This document shows positions 53,445-63,402 of a DNA stretch of 64,000 nucleotides, in pieces. The stretch covers positions 434,001-498,000 of the forward strand of contig JADJCK010000005.1 in assembly GCA_016703265.1 (NCBI GenBank), read 5' to 3'. The translations under genes and the position numbers were made by a program. The DNA is from a bacterium. GTDB taxonomy: Bacteria > Krumholzibacteriota > Krumholzibacteriia > LZORAL124-64-63. Below the pieces are notes generated by a model, which was not told where the DNA came from, did no database searches, and was given only the letters and a program-made list of their open reading frames with translations. The first letter of the stretch is position 1; each line of letters begins with the position of its first letter.

Positions 53445-55919
53445 GTGAACCTGCTGACCTGGAGAGCTCCCGCCGACGCCTGGCGCGGCCTCATGACCGG
53501 ATTCCTCCTGCTGGTGGCCGCCGCCGTGTTCAAGGCGCTGCGCGCGATCGGGGGCCTCGACGACAGCCGCATCCTGCACGTGGCCACGAGCCTGCTCGTG
53601 GGCGGGGCCTGGCTGTTGTCGGCGCGATTCGTCCTGCTCGACGTGCGCGGCCGCCGGTTCTGGGTGCCGTCGCTGCTGGCCATGCTGGCCCTGGTCGTGT
53701 TCGCCGGCGCGGTCGGCCGCACCCTTGCCATCATCTGGTCGGTGTTCTTCCTGTCGGGCCGCCGTTATCGCTGCTGGCGCCACATCTCCGATCGCAAGCG
53801 CGCCGTCGCCTTCGGCCTGGGCGCCGTCGCCCTGGTGCTCGCGGCGCTCTGCTGGGGTTTCTGGAAGCCGGCCAACGGCGAGGCACTCGCGCCCGCGCAG
53901 GGACTCGGCACCTGGTCGCTGGTCTCACTGATCCTGTTCTGGGCCTGGTCGATGTTCCATCTGGCGATGGGCATGCGGCTGCACTTCCTGCGGTTGCGTC
54001 CCAAGCTGGCGGTCAGTGCGGTGCTGATCGGGGTCGTGCCCCTGCTGCTGGTCGTCGGCCTGGGGCTCATGATCCTCTACACGGGCCTTGGCGGGGCGCG
54101 CGCCGCACGTGCCGAGGCCGTGCTCGAGGGGTGGCGGCGGCTTGCGGCGCAGGGCGTCGACCTGGCTCCCGCGCTCTTCGACACCACGTTCAGCTGGCCC
54201 GACTCATCCGGCGCCGCGCCGACCTGGGTGCCCGGGTTGGCGACCGCGCTGCAGGCGTCGCTGGCCGACGAGGTGGCCGGCATCGAACGCGCGGACGACG
54301 AGGACGGCGATGGCGATGGCACGGGCGTCGGCGGGGCCGGGGCCGAGGGCAAGGTGCAGCAGCTTGAAGCCGCAGGCGGCGCCGTGAAGGTGTCGGTGCC
54401 CGCCGGCAAGTCGGGGCGGTTGGCCGCTGTGCCGGCCGACAGCACGGGCTGGTTCCTGGCGGATCGCCGTTTGTGGCTCATCCGCTGGCGGGGCCTGGAC
54501 ACGGGAACGCCGCGTGCCCAGGCGTGGCAGTTGAACGTCAGGCCGCTGACGGAACTCTCGCGCGTGCTGCGCGTCGGCATCTCGATCTCGCCCACGGGCG
54601 GTCGCAACAGCGACGGCGACTTCGTGGTCGGCTTCAAGGACGGCGCCTCGGGCCAGCAGAGGGACGGCGAGGCGGACACCGACGACCAGGGAACCGGGGA
54701 AGGCCGCTTCAGCGGCCTCGAGGCCAGCTACCGCGACCCGGAGTCGACCGGCGGCTGGTTCCCGGAAGGCTTCTTTTTCGGTGGTACGTTCCTGGGCGTG
54801 GGGGAACTGAGCGGCAACCGGCTGGACGAGCACTCGCTGTTCCTCCGCCTGCGCGTCGGCGCGGCCGACCTCAAGGCCGACTTCATCCAGGGCGAGTCGA
54901 ACCTCAACGTGGCCATCGTTGTGGCGTTGGCGTTCGTGGCTTTCCTGTTCCTTGTCATCGAGGGCTTCGCGCTCTTCTTCGGCGTGCGTATCAGCGAGGG
55001 CATCGTCGCCGGCGTGCATGCCCTGCACCGGGGCACGCGCGCCGTGGCGGGCGGCGACCTCGATGCCGTCATCACCATCCCCAACGAGGACGAGTTCGGT
55101 GACCTGGCGCGCAGCTTCAACGAGATGACCCTGGCGGTGAAGCACGGCCGCGAGATTGCGCTCGCCAACGACCGGCTCACTCAGGAACTGTCGACCGCGC
55201 GGGCGATCCAGATCCGCCTGCTGCCCGGCCAGCAGCCCCTGGTGCCCGGCTACGAGGTGACCGGTGCCAGCATTCCCAGTCGCGAGATCGGCGGCGACTA
55301 CTACGACTTCCTGGCGCAGGGCGAGGATGCGATCGGCATAGCGATCGGCGACGTCTCGGGCAAGGGCATGCCGGCGGCGCTGCTCATGTCCAACCTGCAG
55401 GCCAGCCTGCACGGCCAGGTACTGCATCGCGGCACGGTGGCCAGCGTGGTGCAGCGCGTCAACGACCTGCTGGTGCGTTCGACGGACCCGCACATGTTCG
55501 CGACGTTCTTCTATGGCGTGCTCGACACAGCGACGGGCAGCTTCACCTGCACCAACGCGGGCCACAACCCGCCGCTGGTGCTGCGTCGCGACGGGTCGCT
55601 GGAGCGCCTGACCATGGGCGGCCTGCTGTTGGGAATGGTCGGCGACATGGTCTACCTGCAGGACACCGTCGTGCTGGCGCCCGGTGAGGTCATCGTCATG
55701 TACACCGACGGCATCACCGAGGCGGTGAGTCCCGGCGCCGATGAGGAGGATCCGGAGGCCATGTTCGGCGAGGAGCGTCTCTGCGACGTGCTGCTGCGCA
55801 GTCGCCACCTGCCGGCCAGCGGCATCCAGGATGCGATCCTCGCCGCCGTGGCCGACCACACGCGCGGGGTGGCCCAGTCGGACGACATCACGCTGGTGGT
55901 GATTCGGCGGCAGGACTGA
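53445..55919 (+). CDS. Membrane sensor SpoIIE-type PP2C phosphatase with HAMP domain
   Basis: This 824-residue protein starts at GTG. The N-terminal ~210 residues hold five or six membrane helices, followed by a large extracytoplasmic sensor region (~210-485) with an acidic Gly-rich stretch ('RADDEDGDGDGTGVGG'). A further membrane helix ('VAIVVALAFVAFLFLVIEGF', ~487-506) leads to a HAMP linker (~515-575). The C-terminal phosphatase has 'EIGGDYYDFLAQGED' (~615), 'IAIGDVSGKGMPAALLMSNL' (~629), 'FTCTNAGHNPPLVLRRDG' (~702), 'EVIVMYTDGITEAV' (~748) and 'SDDITLVVIRR'. It should transmit an envelope signal by dephosphorylating a Ser/Thr protein. Confidence 0.9.
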   Translation: MNLLTWRAPADAWRGLMTGFLLLVAAAVFKALRAIGGLDDSRILHVATSLLVGGAWLLSARFVLLDVRGRRFWVPSLLAMLALVVFAGAVGRTLAIIWSVFFLSGRRYRCWRHISDRKRAVAFGLGAVALVLAALCWGFWKPANGEALAPAQGLGTWSLVSLILFWAWSMFHLAMGMRLHFLRLRPKLAVSAVLIGVVPLLLVVGLGLMILYTGLGGARAARAEAVLEGWRRLAAQGVDLAPALFDTTFSWPDSSGAAPTWVPGLATALQASLADEVAGIERADDEDGDGDGTGVGGAGAEGKVQQLEAAGGAVKVSVPAGKSGRLAAVPADSTGWFLADRRLWLIRWRGLDTGTPRAQAWQLNVRPLTELSRVLRVGISISPTGGRNSDGDFVVGFKDGASGQQRDGEADTDDQGTGEGRFSGLEASYRDPESTGGWFPEGFFFGGTFLGVGELSGNRLDEHSLFLRLRVGAADLKADFIQGESNLNVAIVVALAFVAFLFLVIEGFALFFGVRISEGIVAGVHALHRGTRAVAGGDLDAVITIPNEDEFGDLARSFNEMTLAVKHGREIALANDRLTQELSTARAIQIRLLPGQQPLVPGYEVTGASIPSREIGGDYYDFLAQGEDAIGIAIGDVSGKGMPAALLMSNLQASLHGQVLHRGTVASVVQRVNDLLVRSTDPHMFATFFYGVLDTATGSFTCTNAGHNPPLVLRRDGSLERLTMGGLLLGMVGDMVYLQDTVVLAPGEVIVMYTDGITEAVSPGADEEDPEAMFGEERLCDVLLRSRHLPASGIQDAILAAVADHTRGVAQSDDITLVVIRRQD

Positions 55920-56061
55920 CCGGCGGACGCTGCCAGACGGCGGGTGTCCGGCAACGAGCGTACTTTACCGCAGGCCTTGCGGAACCTATGTTCAAGGCCC
56001 GCTTGACGATCAACCGCGGCGGCCGGCCAGGCCGGCGGCCGCCCAACCGAACGGTGACGCC

Positions 56062-57531
56062 ATGCCGGCTTGGCTTTCGGAACTCGTCTGGATCGTCGTA
56101 CTCCTGGTGGTTGTCGGGCTGGTCATGGCCCGGCTGCCGAAGATCGAACTCGGCCACAGCCCGGCATTCATGGCGCGCCGACGCTGGAACTGGCTGCCGC
56201 TCGGCCTGACCTACGCCTTCCTGTACATGGGGCGCTACAACCTGACGGTCGCCAAGTCGGCCTTCGAGAACCTGCCGGCCATCGGCGGCGGCTCGATGAT
56301 GGGCAACAACGCCTTCGGCCTGATCTTCGGCGTCGGCACCGTGGTCTACGGGTTCTCGTTCATCCTCAATGGGCCGCTCACCGACCGCCTCGGTGGCCGT
56401 TTCTCCATCCTGGCCGGCGCGATGGGCGCGGCCGTGGCCAACATCGCCATGGGCCTTGTCACCTGGTCGTTGCTGAAGGATGGGCCCGGCTCGGCGTACT
56501 TCGCCGCGCACTTCATCCCCGTGTTCGCCGTGCTCTACGCGGTCAACATGTACTTCCAGAGCTTCGGCGCCGTGGCCATCGTCAAGGTCAACGCGGCCTG
56601 GTTCCACGTGCGCGAGCGCGGCGTCTTCGGCGCCATCTTCGGCATCCTCATCTCGCTGGGCATCTACTTCGCCTACGACTGGGGCAACCTCATCCTCAAG
56701 CATGCCGGCCTGATCTGGGTCTTCTTCGTGCCGGCAATCATCCTGCTCGTGTTCTGGGTGATCGACCTGCTGCGCGTGCGGGACACTCCGGGCGAAGCGG
56801 GATTGACGAACATCCTGCTCGGCGATGCGACCGACGGCGAAACCGGGCCGCGGCTGCACCCGGGCCGCGTCTTCCTGATGATGCTGCGCAACCCGATCAT
56901 CATGACGATCGCCGGGATCGAGTTCTGCAGCGGCTTCCTGCGCCAGGCGATCATGCAGTGGTTCAGGATCTTCGCGAAGCAGACCGACGGCGCGCTCGGG
57001 CTCAAGTCGAGCCTCGTCTACGAGCACTGGGGACTGCTGCTGTGCATTGCCGGCATTACCGGCGGCGTCCTGGCAGGGACCATTTCCGATCACCTGTTCC
57101 AGTCGCGTCGCGGGCCGGTGGCGGGCTTCCTGTACGGCCTGCTGCTGGTCGGCTCGGTGGCGATGATCTTCATCTACCCGACATCGTTCATCGGCTGGCT
57201 GGTGGTCCTGCTGTCAATGGCGGTCATCGGCGTCCACGGCATGCTTTCCGGCACCGCGAGCATGGACTTCGGCGGCGCCCGGAACGCGGGAGTGGCGGTC
57301 GGGCTGATCGATGGTTTCGTGTACCTGGGTACGGCCACCATGTCGTTCACCTACGCGCGGGTCCTGCCGCGCGAGCAGCTCGACGAGGCCGGGCGCATCG
57401 TGGGACCGGCCACCGACCCGGGCAACTGGCTGGCCTGGCCGCTGGCGATGGTGCCGCTGGCGGCGATCGGCTTCCTGCTCTCGCTCCGCGTCTGGAACGC
57501 GAAGCCGAAGCCGGGCGCCGGGGGACACTGA
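56062..57531 (+). CDS. Organophosphate:phosphate antiporter family (OPA) MFS transporter
   Basis: This 489-residue protein has 12 membrane segments. The first helices carry 'LPLGLTYAFLYMGRYNLTVA' (~50-69), resembling the GlpT/UhpT region with the phosphate-coordinating Arg, and 'GFSFILNGPLTDRLGGRFSI' as the MFS loop motif. Other conserved parts are 'VKVNAAWFHVRERGVFGAIF' and 'STASMDFGGAR'-like 'GTASMDFGGARNAGVAVGLI'. It imports a phosphorylated organic compound in exchange for phosphate, as far as the family indicates. The TonB-dependent receptor gene begins 17 bases downstream, so they are very likely co-transcribed. Confidence 0.87.
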   Translation: MPAWLSELVWIVVLLVVVGLVMARLPKIELGHSPAFMARRRWNWLPLGLTYAFLYMGRYNLTVAKSAFENLPAIGGGSMMGNNAFGLIFGVGTVVYGFSFILNGPLTDRLGGRFSILAGAMGAAVANIAMGLVTWSLLKDGPGSAYFAAHFIPVFAVLYAVNMYFQSFGAVAIVKVNAAWFHVRERGVFGAIFGILISLGIYFAYDWGNLILKHAGLIWVFFVPAIILLVFWVIDLLRVRDTPGEAGLTNILLGDATDGETGPRLHPGRVFLMMLRNPIIMTIAGIEFCSGFLRQAIMQWFRIFAKQTDGALGLKSSLVYEHWGLLLCIAGITGGVLAGTISDHLFQSRRGPVAGFLYGLLLVGSVAMIFIYPTSFIGWLVVLLSMAVIGVHGMLSGTASMDFGGARNAGVAVGLIDGFVYLGTATMSFTYARVLPREQLDEAGRIVGPATDPGNWLAWPLAMVPLAAIGFLLSLRVWNAKPKPGAGGH

Positions 57532-57548
57532 CCGCGAGGGGATTGCGG

Positions 57549-59486
57549 ATGATCGGAATGTCGATTCGGCCGGCGGCCGCGGTGATCGCGGCCGTCGGCC
57601 TTCTGGCCGGGGCGGGGGCCCGCGCGCAGGAAGCGCCGGCAGGCCCTGACTTCATCGTCGTTGACGGCGACACGCTCTGGCTGGCCGAGCCGCTCGAGAT
57701 CGTCGGCTCGCGCGTGCCGGTGGCGCTGCCGGGCATCGTCAGGCCGGTACGCGTGCTCGACCAGGCCGACCTTGCGGCGGCGCCGGCCCGCTCGGTCGGC
57801 GAGGCGCTGCAGGCGATGCCCGGCGTCATCGTCGGCCAGCGGCAGCAGTACGGCATCCAGGGCGACCTGACGATCCGCGGCTCGACCTTCGACCAGGTGC
57901 TGGTGCTGGTCGACGGCTTCGTGGCAGGCGACCCGCAGACGGGACACCATCTCCTGGACCTGCCGCTCGGGTTGGCCGACGTCGAGCGGCTCGAGGTGCT
58001 GCCCGGCCACGGGTCGGCCCTGTACGGCGCCGGCGCCTTCGGCGGCACGTTGAACGTGGCCACGCGCAGCCCGGGCCAGCGTACCGGCGGTGAGGTGGCG
58101 CTGACCGGCGGCGGTGACGGCACCTGGTCTGCCCGCGGCGCCCTGGACCTGGCGCCCGACGGTGCCGACGGGCGCCGTGCGCGCTTCTCGCTGGAGCGCT
58201 TCCGCACCGACGGCCACGAAGAGACGACGCCGGACGGTTCCGCGCAATGGGCGGGCGCCGACGCGCGCTCCACCACCGCGACCTGGCGTGAAGCCGATCG
58301 CTGGGGCGAGTGGGAGCTGGAGTCGTTCGCGGGCTATGCCGACCGCGCCTTCGGTGCGCGCGACTTCTACGCGCCGTTCCCTTCCTTCGAGGCGACACGG
58401 TCCTTCCTCGGCTGGACGCGGGCCCGAGGAAGGGTCACGCCCTGGCTGACGCTGGAGCCGCGGCTGGCGGTGCGCACGCACCGTGACCGTTTCTGGCTGC
58501 GTCGCGACCAGCCCCGGTCGTACGAGAACGATCACCTGACGCGCCGCTTCACCGGCGAGTTGCGCGGTCTCATCGGGATGGGTTGCCTGCACAGCCTGGC
58601 CGTGGGCGTGGAGGGCGCTTACGAGGACATCGACAGCCGCGGCGTGCGCGCCGGCGCGCAGGTCACGGCCCTGGGCCGCCATGTACGCCGCCAGGCCGCG
58701 CTTAGCCTGGAAGCGGACCGCCATGGCGAACGCCTGCGCTGGCAGGCGGGCGTGCGGCTGGATGGGCGCGAGGGGCTGCCCACGCGCGGTTCGGGAAGCG
58801 CGGCGGCCTCGTGGGCGTTGGGTGGCGGCCTGGCGGCGCGCGCCGGCGCCGGCACCGCCTTCCGCGCGCCGACGTTCACCGACCTCTACTACGTGGACCC
58901 GGCGAACGAGGGCAACCCGGGGTTGCGACCCGAACGGGGCTGGAGCTGGGACGCGGGCCTGGTCCTGGAACGTGACGCATGGTCGGCCGGCGCGACCTGG
59001 TTCGAGCGGCGGGAGAAGGACCGCATCGAGTGGGCGCGGCCCGTGGGCGAGACCGTCTGGCGCGTCCTCAACGTGGCCGAGGCCACCATTCGCGGCGCCG
59101 AGGCCCAGGCCGGGTGGCGCCATCCGCACGGGCACACGGCCTCGCTGACCTGGACCTGGCTGGAGACCGAAACGGCTCTGACCGACGGCTTCGAGGGCAA
59201 GTACGCGCTGCTGGCGCCCCGTCGCGTACTCGGTGCGCAGGGGCGTGCGGTACTCGGGTACGGGGTTGCGGCAGGCCTCTCGGTGCGCTACCTGGCGCAC
59301 GCCGGCGGGCCGGACCCGTTCCGTCACCAGGCAACGCTGGATCTGCGCGCCGACTGGGCCTCGCCGTCTTCGGCCTGGTTCGCCGGCCTTGTCGTGACCA
59401 ACGTGCTCGACCGCGTCCACGAGGAGATTCCCGGCGTCTCGTTGCCGGGACGCCTGTTGACCAGCACGGTGGGTCGCCGCTTCTGA
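57549..59486 (+). CDS. TonB-dependent outer-membrane receptor
   Basis: The protein has 645 residues from the ATG at 57549, with a signal peptide ('AAAVIAAVGLLAGAGARAQE'). A TonB-box-like 'LEIVGSRVPVALPG' is followed by the plug domain ('VGEALQAMPGVIVGQRQQYG', 'LTIRGSTFDQVLVLVDGFVA', 'SALYGAGAFGGTLNVATRSP') and a beta-barrel ending 'LPGRLLTSTVGRRF' with the terminal Phe needed for barrel assembly. The size is like vitamin B12 or small-siderophore receptors rather than SusC. Placement after the OPA transporter suggests uptake of a phosphorylated ligand; the actual ligand is unknown. Confidence 0.9.
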   Translation: MIGMSIRPAAAVIAAVGLLAGAGARAQEAPAGPDFIVVDGDTLWLAEPLEIVGSRVPVALPGIVRPVRVLDQADLAAAPARSVGEALQAMPGVIVGQRQQYGIQGDLTIRGSTFDQVLVLVDGFVAGDPQTGHHLLDLPLGLADVERLEVLPGHGSALYGAGAFGGTLNVATRSPGQRTGGEVALTGGGDGTWSARGALDLAPDGADGRRARFSLERFRTDGHEETTPDGSAQWAGADARSTTATWREADRWGEWELESFAGYADRAFGARDFYAPFPSFEATRSFLGWTRARGRVTPWLTLEPRLAVRTHRDRFWLRRDQPRSYENDHLTRRFTGELRGLIGMGCLHSLAVGVEGAYEDIDSRGVRAGAQVTALGRHVRRQAALSLEADRHGERLRWQAGVRLDGREGLPTRGSGSAAASWALGGGLAARAGAGTAFRAPTFTDLYYVDPANEGNPGLRPERGWSWDAGLVLERDAWSAGATWFERREKDRIEWARPVGETVWRVLNVAEATIRGAEAQAGWRHPHGHTASLTWTWLETETALTDGFEGKYALLAPRRVLGAQGRAVLGYGVAAGLSVRYLAHAGGPDPFRHQATLDLRADWASPSSAWFAGLVVTNVLDRVHEEIPGVSLPGRLLTSTVGRRF

Positions 59487-59634
59487 CCCGCAACCGGATG
59501 CGCCGGTTGCACCCCGATATCGCGGCAGCAACACTGGGGGCGGCGGCTCGGCCGCCTCTCGTGTACCATGGCGGCCACTGCCGGCCCTGCCGGCTCGTCC
59601 GTTCCACCGTCCGACGCAGGCCCCCGGGGAGCCC

Positions 59635-61266
59635 ATGGACCGCTGGCAGCCCACCCAAGACGAACTCCTGGACGCCATGGCCGCCGCGCCCGACGGGATG
59701 TGCGTGACCGACCCGACCGGGCGCGTGCTCTTCGTCAACAACGCGTTCGCCGCGCTGTGCAGCGACAATGCCGTGGCGCTGCGCGGCCGCCTGCTGCCGG
59801 CATTGCTGGCGGCGGGCCCCGAGCCCGATTTCGCGGCCGAACTGCAGCGGATCCTTGACCAGGGCTGGGGCGCCTACGAGGCCAGCCTCATCGACCGCGA
59901 GGGCCGGGCACGTCGGGTCGGCGTGACCGCCCGCGTGTGCGGCCACGGGGCGCGGTGCAGCATCATTCATATGATGCGCGACGTCACCCGGGAGCGGCGG
60001 GCCGAGGACGACCTGCGCGACGCCCGGCAGCTCCTGCAGTCGGTCGTGGCCCAGTCGCCGACGGCGATCATCGGCTGGGATATCCGGTTCCGGGTCACCG
60101 AATGGAACCACGCCGCCGTGCGCATCTTCGGCTGGGAAAAGCACGAGGCGATCGGCCGGCACGCACGGTTCATCGTGCCGCTCCCGGAGCGGCAGCAGGT
60201 CGACGGCGTCTGGAACGAGCTGCTGCGCACGAGCGGCGGCCGGCGCTCGGCCAACGACAACCTGCGCCGTGACGGACGCGTCATCCGCTGCGACTGGTAC
60301 AACGTTCCGGTCTACGACGACGCCGGGCGGGTGACGGGCGTCATGTCGCTGGTCGAGGACGTGACCGAGAAGCAGCGCCTGCAACAGGACCGCGAGATCC
60401 TGACCCGCGCCATCGACCAGTCCGACGACGCCTTCGTCATGACCGATCGTGAAGGCACCATCCTCTACGTGAACAAGGCGTTCGAGAAGATGACCGGCTA
60501 CGCGCTGCGCGACGTGGTCGGGCGGAATCCGCGGCTCATGCAGAGCGGCCTGCACGACAGCGCATTCTACGAGGACATGTGGGAGACCATCACGTCGGGT
60601 CGGACGTGGCGCGGCGACCTGATCAACCGTCGCAAGGACGGCGTTCTCTACACCGAGAACATGACGATCACCGCCGTCTTCGGCCCGAACGGCGACATCA
60701 CCAATTTCGTGGCCGCCAAGCGCGACGTGACCCGCCTGCGGGAACTGGATGAACGTTCGCGGCAGAGCCAGAAGATGGAGGCCATCGGCCGCCTGGCCGG
60801 GGGCATCGCGCACGACTTCAACAACATGCTCAACGTCATCATCGGCTATGCCGAGATGGCGTCAGAGGCGCTGCCGCCGAACCACCCGGTGGCCTCCGAC
60901 ATTCGCGAGATCGAGCGGGCCGCGCAGCGCTCGGCCGACCTCACGCGGCAGCTGTTGACGTTCTCCCGCAAGCAGGTCATCGAACCGCGGCCCGTCTGCC
61001 TCAACGAGAGCGTCGCCGACCTGGCCAAGACCCTCGGGCGCCTGATCGGCGAGCACATCGCGCTCGAATTCCACCCCGATCCCGAGCTCTGGCGCGCCAT
61101 GATCGACCCTGCGCAGGTCGACCAGATCCTGGCCAACCTGGCCGCGAACGCGCGCGATGCCATGCCGCGCGGCGGGCACCTGGTCATCCGCACGGCCAAC
61201 CGCAACGTGGACGAGGAGTTCTGCGAGGCGCACCTGGGACTCGAGCCGGGGAGTACGTGCACCTGA
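59635..61266 (+). CDS. Multi-PAS sensor histidine kinase, N-terminal part; frame broken
   Basis: This frame encodes three PAS domains (~1-120; 'QSPTAIIGWDIRFRVTEWNH', ~140-250; 'DDAFVMTDREGTILYVNKAF', ~265-370), the dimerisation/phosphoacceptor helix ('LAGGIAHDFNNMLNVIIGYA', His393) and the first half of the ATPase domain ('DQILANLAANARDAMPRGGH'). There is no membrane segment, so it is a cytoplasmic sensor. After 'LGLEPG' the frame ends in 'STCT' at 61266, while the expected 'YVHLIVSDDGMGM' lies one frame over. One G restored in the 'ccgggg' run near 61250 would rejoin the protein. Confidence 0.85.
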   Translation: MDRWQPTQDELLDAMAAAPDGMCVTDPTGRVLFVNNAFAALCSDNAVALRGRLLPALLAAGPEPDFAAELQRILDQGWGAYEASLIDREGRARRVGVTARVCGHGARCSIIHMMRDVTRERRAEDDLRDARQLLQSVVAQSPTAIIGWDIRFRVTEWNHAAVRIFGWEKHEAIGRHARFIVPLPERQQVDGVWNELLRTSGGRRSANDNLRRDGRVIRCDWYNVPVYDDAGRVTGVMSLVEDVTEKQRLQQDREILTRAIDQSDDAFVMTDREGTILYVNKAFEKMTGYALRDVVGRNPRLMQSGLHDSAFYEDMWETITSGRTWRGDLINRRKDGVLYTENMTITAVFGPNGDITNFVAAKRDVTRLRELDERSRQSQKMEAIGRLAGGIAHDFNNMLNVIIGYAEMASEALPPNHPVASDIREIERAAQRSADLTRQLLTFSRKQVIEPRPVCLNESVADLAKTLGRLIGEHIALEFHPDPELWRAMIDPAQVDQILANLAANARDAMPRGGHLVIRTANRNVDEEFCEAHLGLEPGSTCT

Positions 61267-61928
61267 TCGTGAGCGACGACGGCATGGGCATGGACGAACG
61301 CACCAGCCGCCACATCTTCGAGCCGTTCTACACGACAAAGATCGCGGGCAAGGGCACCGGCCTGGGCCTGGCGACCGTGAAGGGGATCGTCGACCAGAAC
61401 GGCGGCTACATCGACCTGGAGAGCGCACCGGGACGGGGGGCGACATTCAACATCCTGCTGCCGCGTACCCTGGTCGAGCCTGCGATCGAGCCGGTCCCCG
61501 AGCTGCCCGTGAACCTGTCCGAGGGCGGTACGGTCCTGCTGGTCGAGGACGACGACCGCCTGCGCGAGCTGACCGGCGCCCTGCTGGCCAAGTTCGGCTT
61601 CACGGTGCTGTCGGCGGCCACGCCGCTGGCGGCCCTGCAGGTCTACCAGAAGAACCCCGATGCGTTCCGGCTGCTGGTGACCGACATCGTGATGCCGGGC
61701 ATGAACGGGCGTGAGCTGCACGAGTGCCTGGCCGAACTGCGGCCGGGACTGCGGGCCGTGTTCATGTCGGGCTACGCGGAGCAGGGCATCATCGATCCGG
61801 GCTCGCTGAAGCCCGGCCTCGCGTTCCTGCCCAAGCCCTTCCATCGCGCCGACCTCGAGCGCGCCATCCGCTCCGCACTCGGGGCCGCGGTGGCCGAACA
61901 TCCCCGGCGGGCAGCCGGCGGCGACTGA
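61257..61928 (+). CDS. Hybrid histidine kinase, C-terminal part: ATPase end and receiver domain
   Basis: This frame continues the kinase ATPase domain ('VSDDGMGMDERTSRHIFEPF', 'GKGTGLGLATVKGIVDQNGG') and adds a receiver domain ('TVLLVEDDDRLRELTGALLA', phosphoacceptor Asp143 in 'LLVTDIVMPGMNG', Lys in 'AFLPKPFHRADLE'). The kinase would therefore be a hybrid that passes phosphate to its own receiver. The start here is a chance ATG inside the frameshift overlap. No separate output regulator follows. Confidence 0.85.
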   Translation: MHLIVSDDGMGMDERTSRHIFEPFYTTKIAGKGTGLGLATVKGIVDQNGGYIDLESAPGRGATFNILLPRTLVEPAIEPVPELPVNLSEGGTVLLVEDDDRLRELTGALLAKFGFTVLSAATPLAALQVYQKNPDAFRLLVTDIVMPGMNGRELHECLAELRPGLRAVFMSGYAEQGIIDPGSLKPGLAFLPKPFHRADLERAIRSALGAAVAEHPRRAAGGD

Positions 61929-61958
61929 CGGCCGGGGGCCGCCGGCGATCCGCGGATC

Positions 61959-63380
61959 TCACCCGAAGATGCGTGCGTGCTGCCACTTTCCCGAGACGAA
62001 GCGGCGCCACAGGAACCAGCCCTGGAGCAGGTAGCAGAGGCTGGCGCCCATCCAGGCGGTGATCACGTTGCCGCCGCTCGCGACGACCAGGTACCAGGTC
62101 AGCGGGATGAACATGCCCCACATCAGGATGGCGGTGACGATCATCGCGTAGCGCGTGTCGCCCGCGCCCTGCAGGATGCCGCTGCTGACCATGCGCACGC
62201 CGTCGAAGTACTGGAAGACGGCTGCCGCCACGGCCAGCGACGGTCCCAGCGCCAGGATCAGCGGGTCGTTCGTGAACACGCCGAAGATGTGGTCGCGCAG
62301 CGCCACCATGATCACCGCCAGCAGCAGCGAATAGTAGGCGCCCAGCTTGTACACCTGGCGACCGTAGTGCGTGGCGCGTCCGGGGTCGCCGGCGCCCAGG
62401 CAGTTGCCGGTCAGCACGCCGGCGGCCATGGTCAGGCCCCACAGCGGCATGAAGCTGAACGACAACAGCTGGATCGTGATCTGCGAGGCGGCCAGCGGCA
62501 CGGCGCCGGCGGTGCCGACGAAGATCGAGAACATGACGAAGCCGCCCATGTCGACGAAGTTCTCGCCCGCGGCGGGGCTGCCCACGCGCACGAGCCGCGC
62601 CAGGGCGTGGCGGTCGGGCCACCGCGCACGGTGGATGCGATAGCGGGCCCGCAGGCTGGGCGCCAGGGCGAACCCGACCAAGGCCGCAGCATTGACGAAG
62701 GTGCCGATGCTGGTGGCGATCGAGGCACCCTTGATGCCCATGGCCGGCACGGCCAGCCAGGTGACGCCGCCCAGGGTGAAGCCCGACCAGCCGAAGATGA
62801 GCCAGATGTCGAGCACCACGTTGACCAGGTTGCCGAGCAGGCCGCACCACATGGGCACGCGCACATCGCGCCGCCCGGCAAAGAACCCGGTGACGGCGAA
62901 CGACACCTGCGTGGCGACCGCGCTCACGCTGCGCCACTGGATGTAGGTGTAGGTCAGCGCCTGCACCTCGGCGGGGTTGCGCGTCCACGGCAGCACCAGG
63001 TAGCTGTACCAGCCGGCGAAGGTGAGCAGCACGCCGGTCAGCAGCGCGATGTACAGGCCCTGCCAGGCGTAGTGTCCCACCAGTTCGTCGTCGCCGCCGC
63101 CGTGCGCCTGCGCGACGAAGGTGCCGCTGATGCGGCTGAGGTTGTTGAACAGCGAGTAGCCGCACCAGGTGATCATGCCGCCCAGGCCGGCGGCCGCCAG
63201 CGAGGCGCTGTCGACCCGCCCGAGCAGGGCCGTGTCGACGGTCCACATCATGGTCTGCGAGAGCATCGTCAGGATGTTCGGCAGTGCGAGGGCCATGATC
63301 TCGCGCCCGTCGTGGACGCGCAGAAGGGACGCCGCAGTGGGGCGTCCGCGGGTCATCGCGGCGTTCGAATCCGGGTTCAT
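61959..63380 (-). CDS. MATE-family efflux transporter
   Basis: The protein has 473 residues from the ATG at 63380; the longer upstream frame overlaps the aroA promoter and gene and is not conserved. Twelve membrane helices are arranged as two MATE repeats ('ILTMLSQTMMWTVDTALLGR', 'GGMITWCGYSLFNNLSRISG', and in the second half 'MPLWGLTMAAGVLTGNCLGA', 'VFQYFDGVRMVSSGILQGAG'). It exports drugs or metabolites by sodium or proton exchange; the substrate is unknown. Confidence 0.9.
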   Translation of the reverse strand: MNPDSNAAMTRGRPTAASLLRVHDGREIMALALPNILTMLSQTMMWTVDTALLGRVDSASLAAAGLGGMITWCGYSLFNNLSRISGTFVAQAHGGGDDELVGHYAWQGLYIALLTGVLLTFAGWYSYLVLPWTRNPAEVQALTYTYIQWRSVSAVATQVSFAVTGFFAGRRDVRVPMWCGLLGNLVNVVLDIWLIFGWSGFTLGGVTWLAVPAMGIKGASIATSIGTFVNAAALVGFALAPSLRARYRIHRARWPDRHALARLVRVGSPAAGENFVDMGGFVMFSIFVGTAGAVPLAASQITIQLLSFSFMPLWGLTMAAGVLTGNCLGAGDPGRATHYGRQVYKLGAYYSLLLAVIMVALRDHIFGVFTNDPLILALGPSLAVAAAVFQYFDGVRMVSSGILQGAGDTRYAMIVTAILMWGMFIPLTWYLVVASGGNVITAWMGASLCYLLQGWFLWRRFVSGKWQHARIFG

Positions 63381-63402
63381 CGCGGGTCTTCCGGCGAAGG
63401 GC

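Noticed and set aside
56070..57548. Long N-terminal extension of the TonB-dependent receptor frame
   Set aside because: It overlaps the OPA transporter in another frame; the signal peptide begins at 57549.
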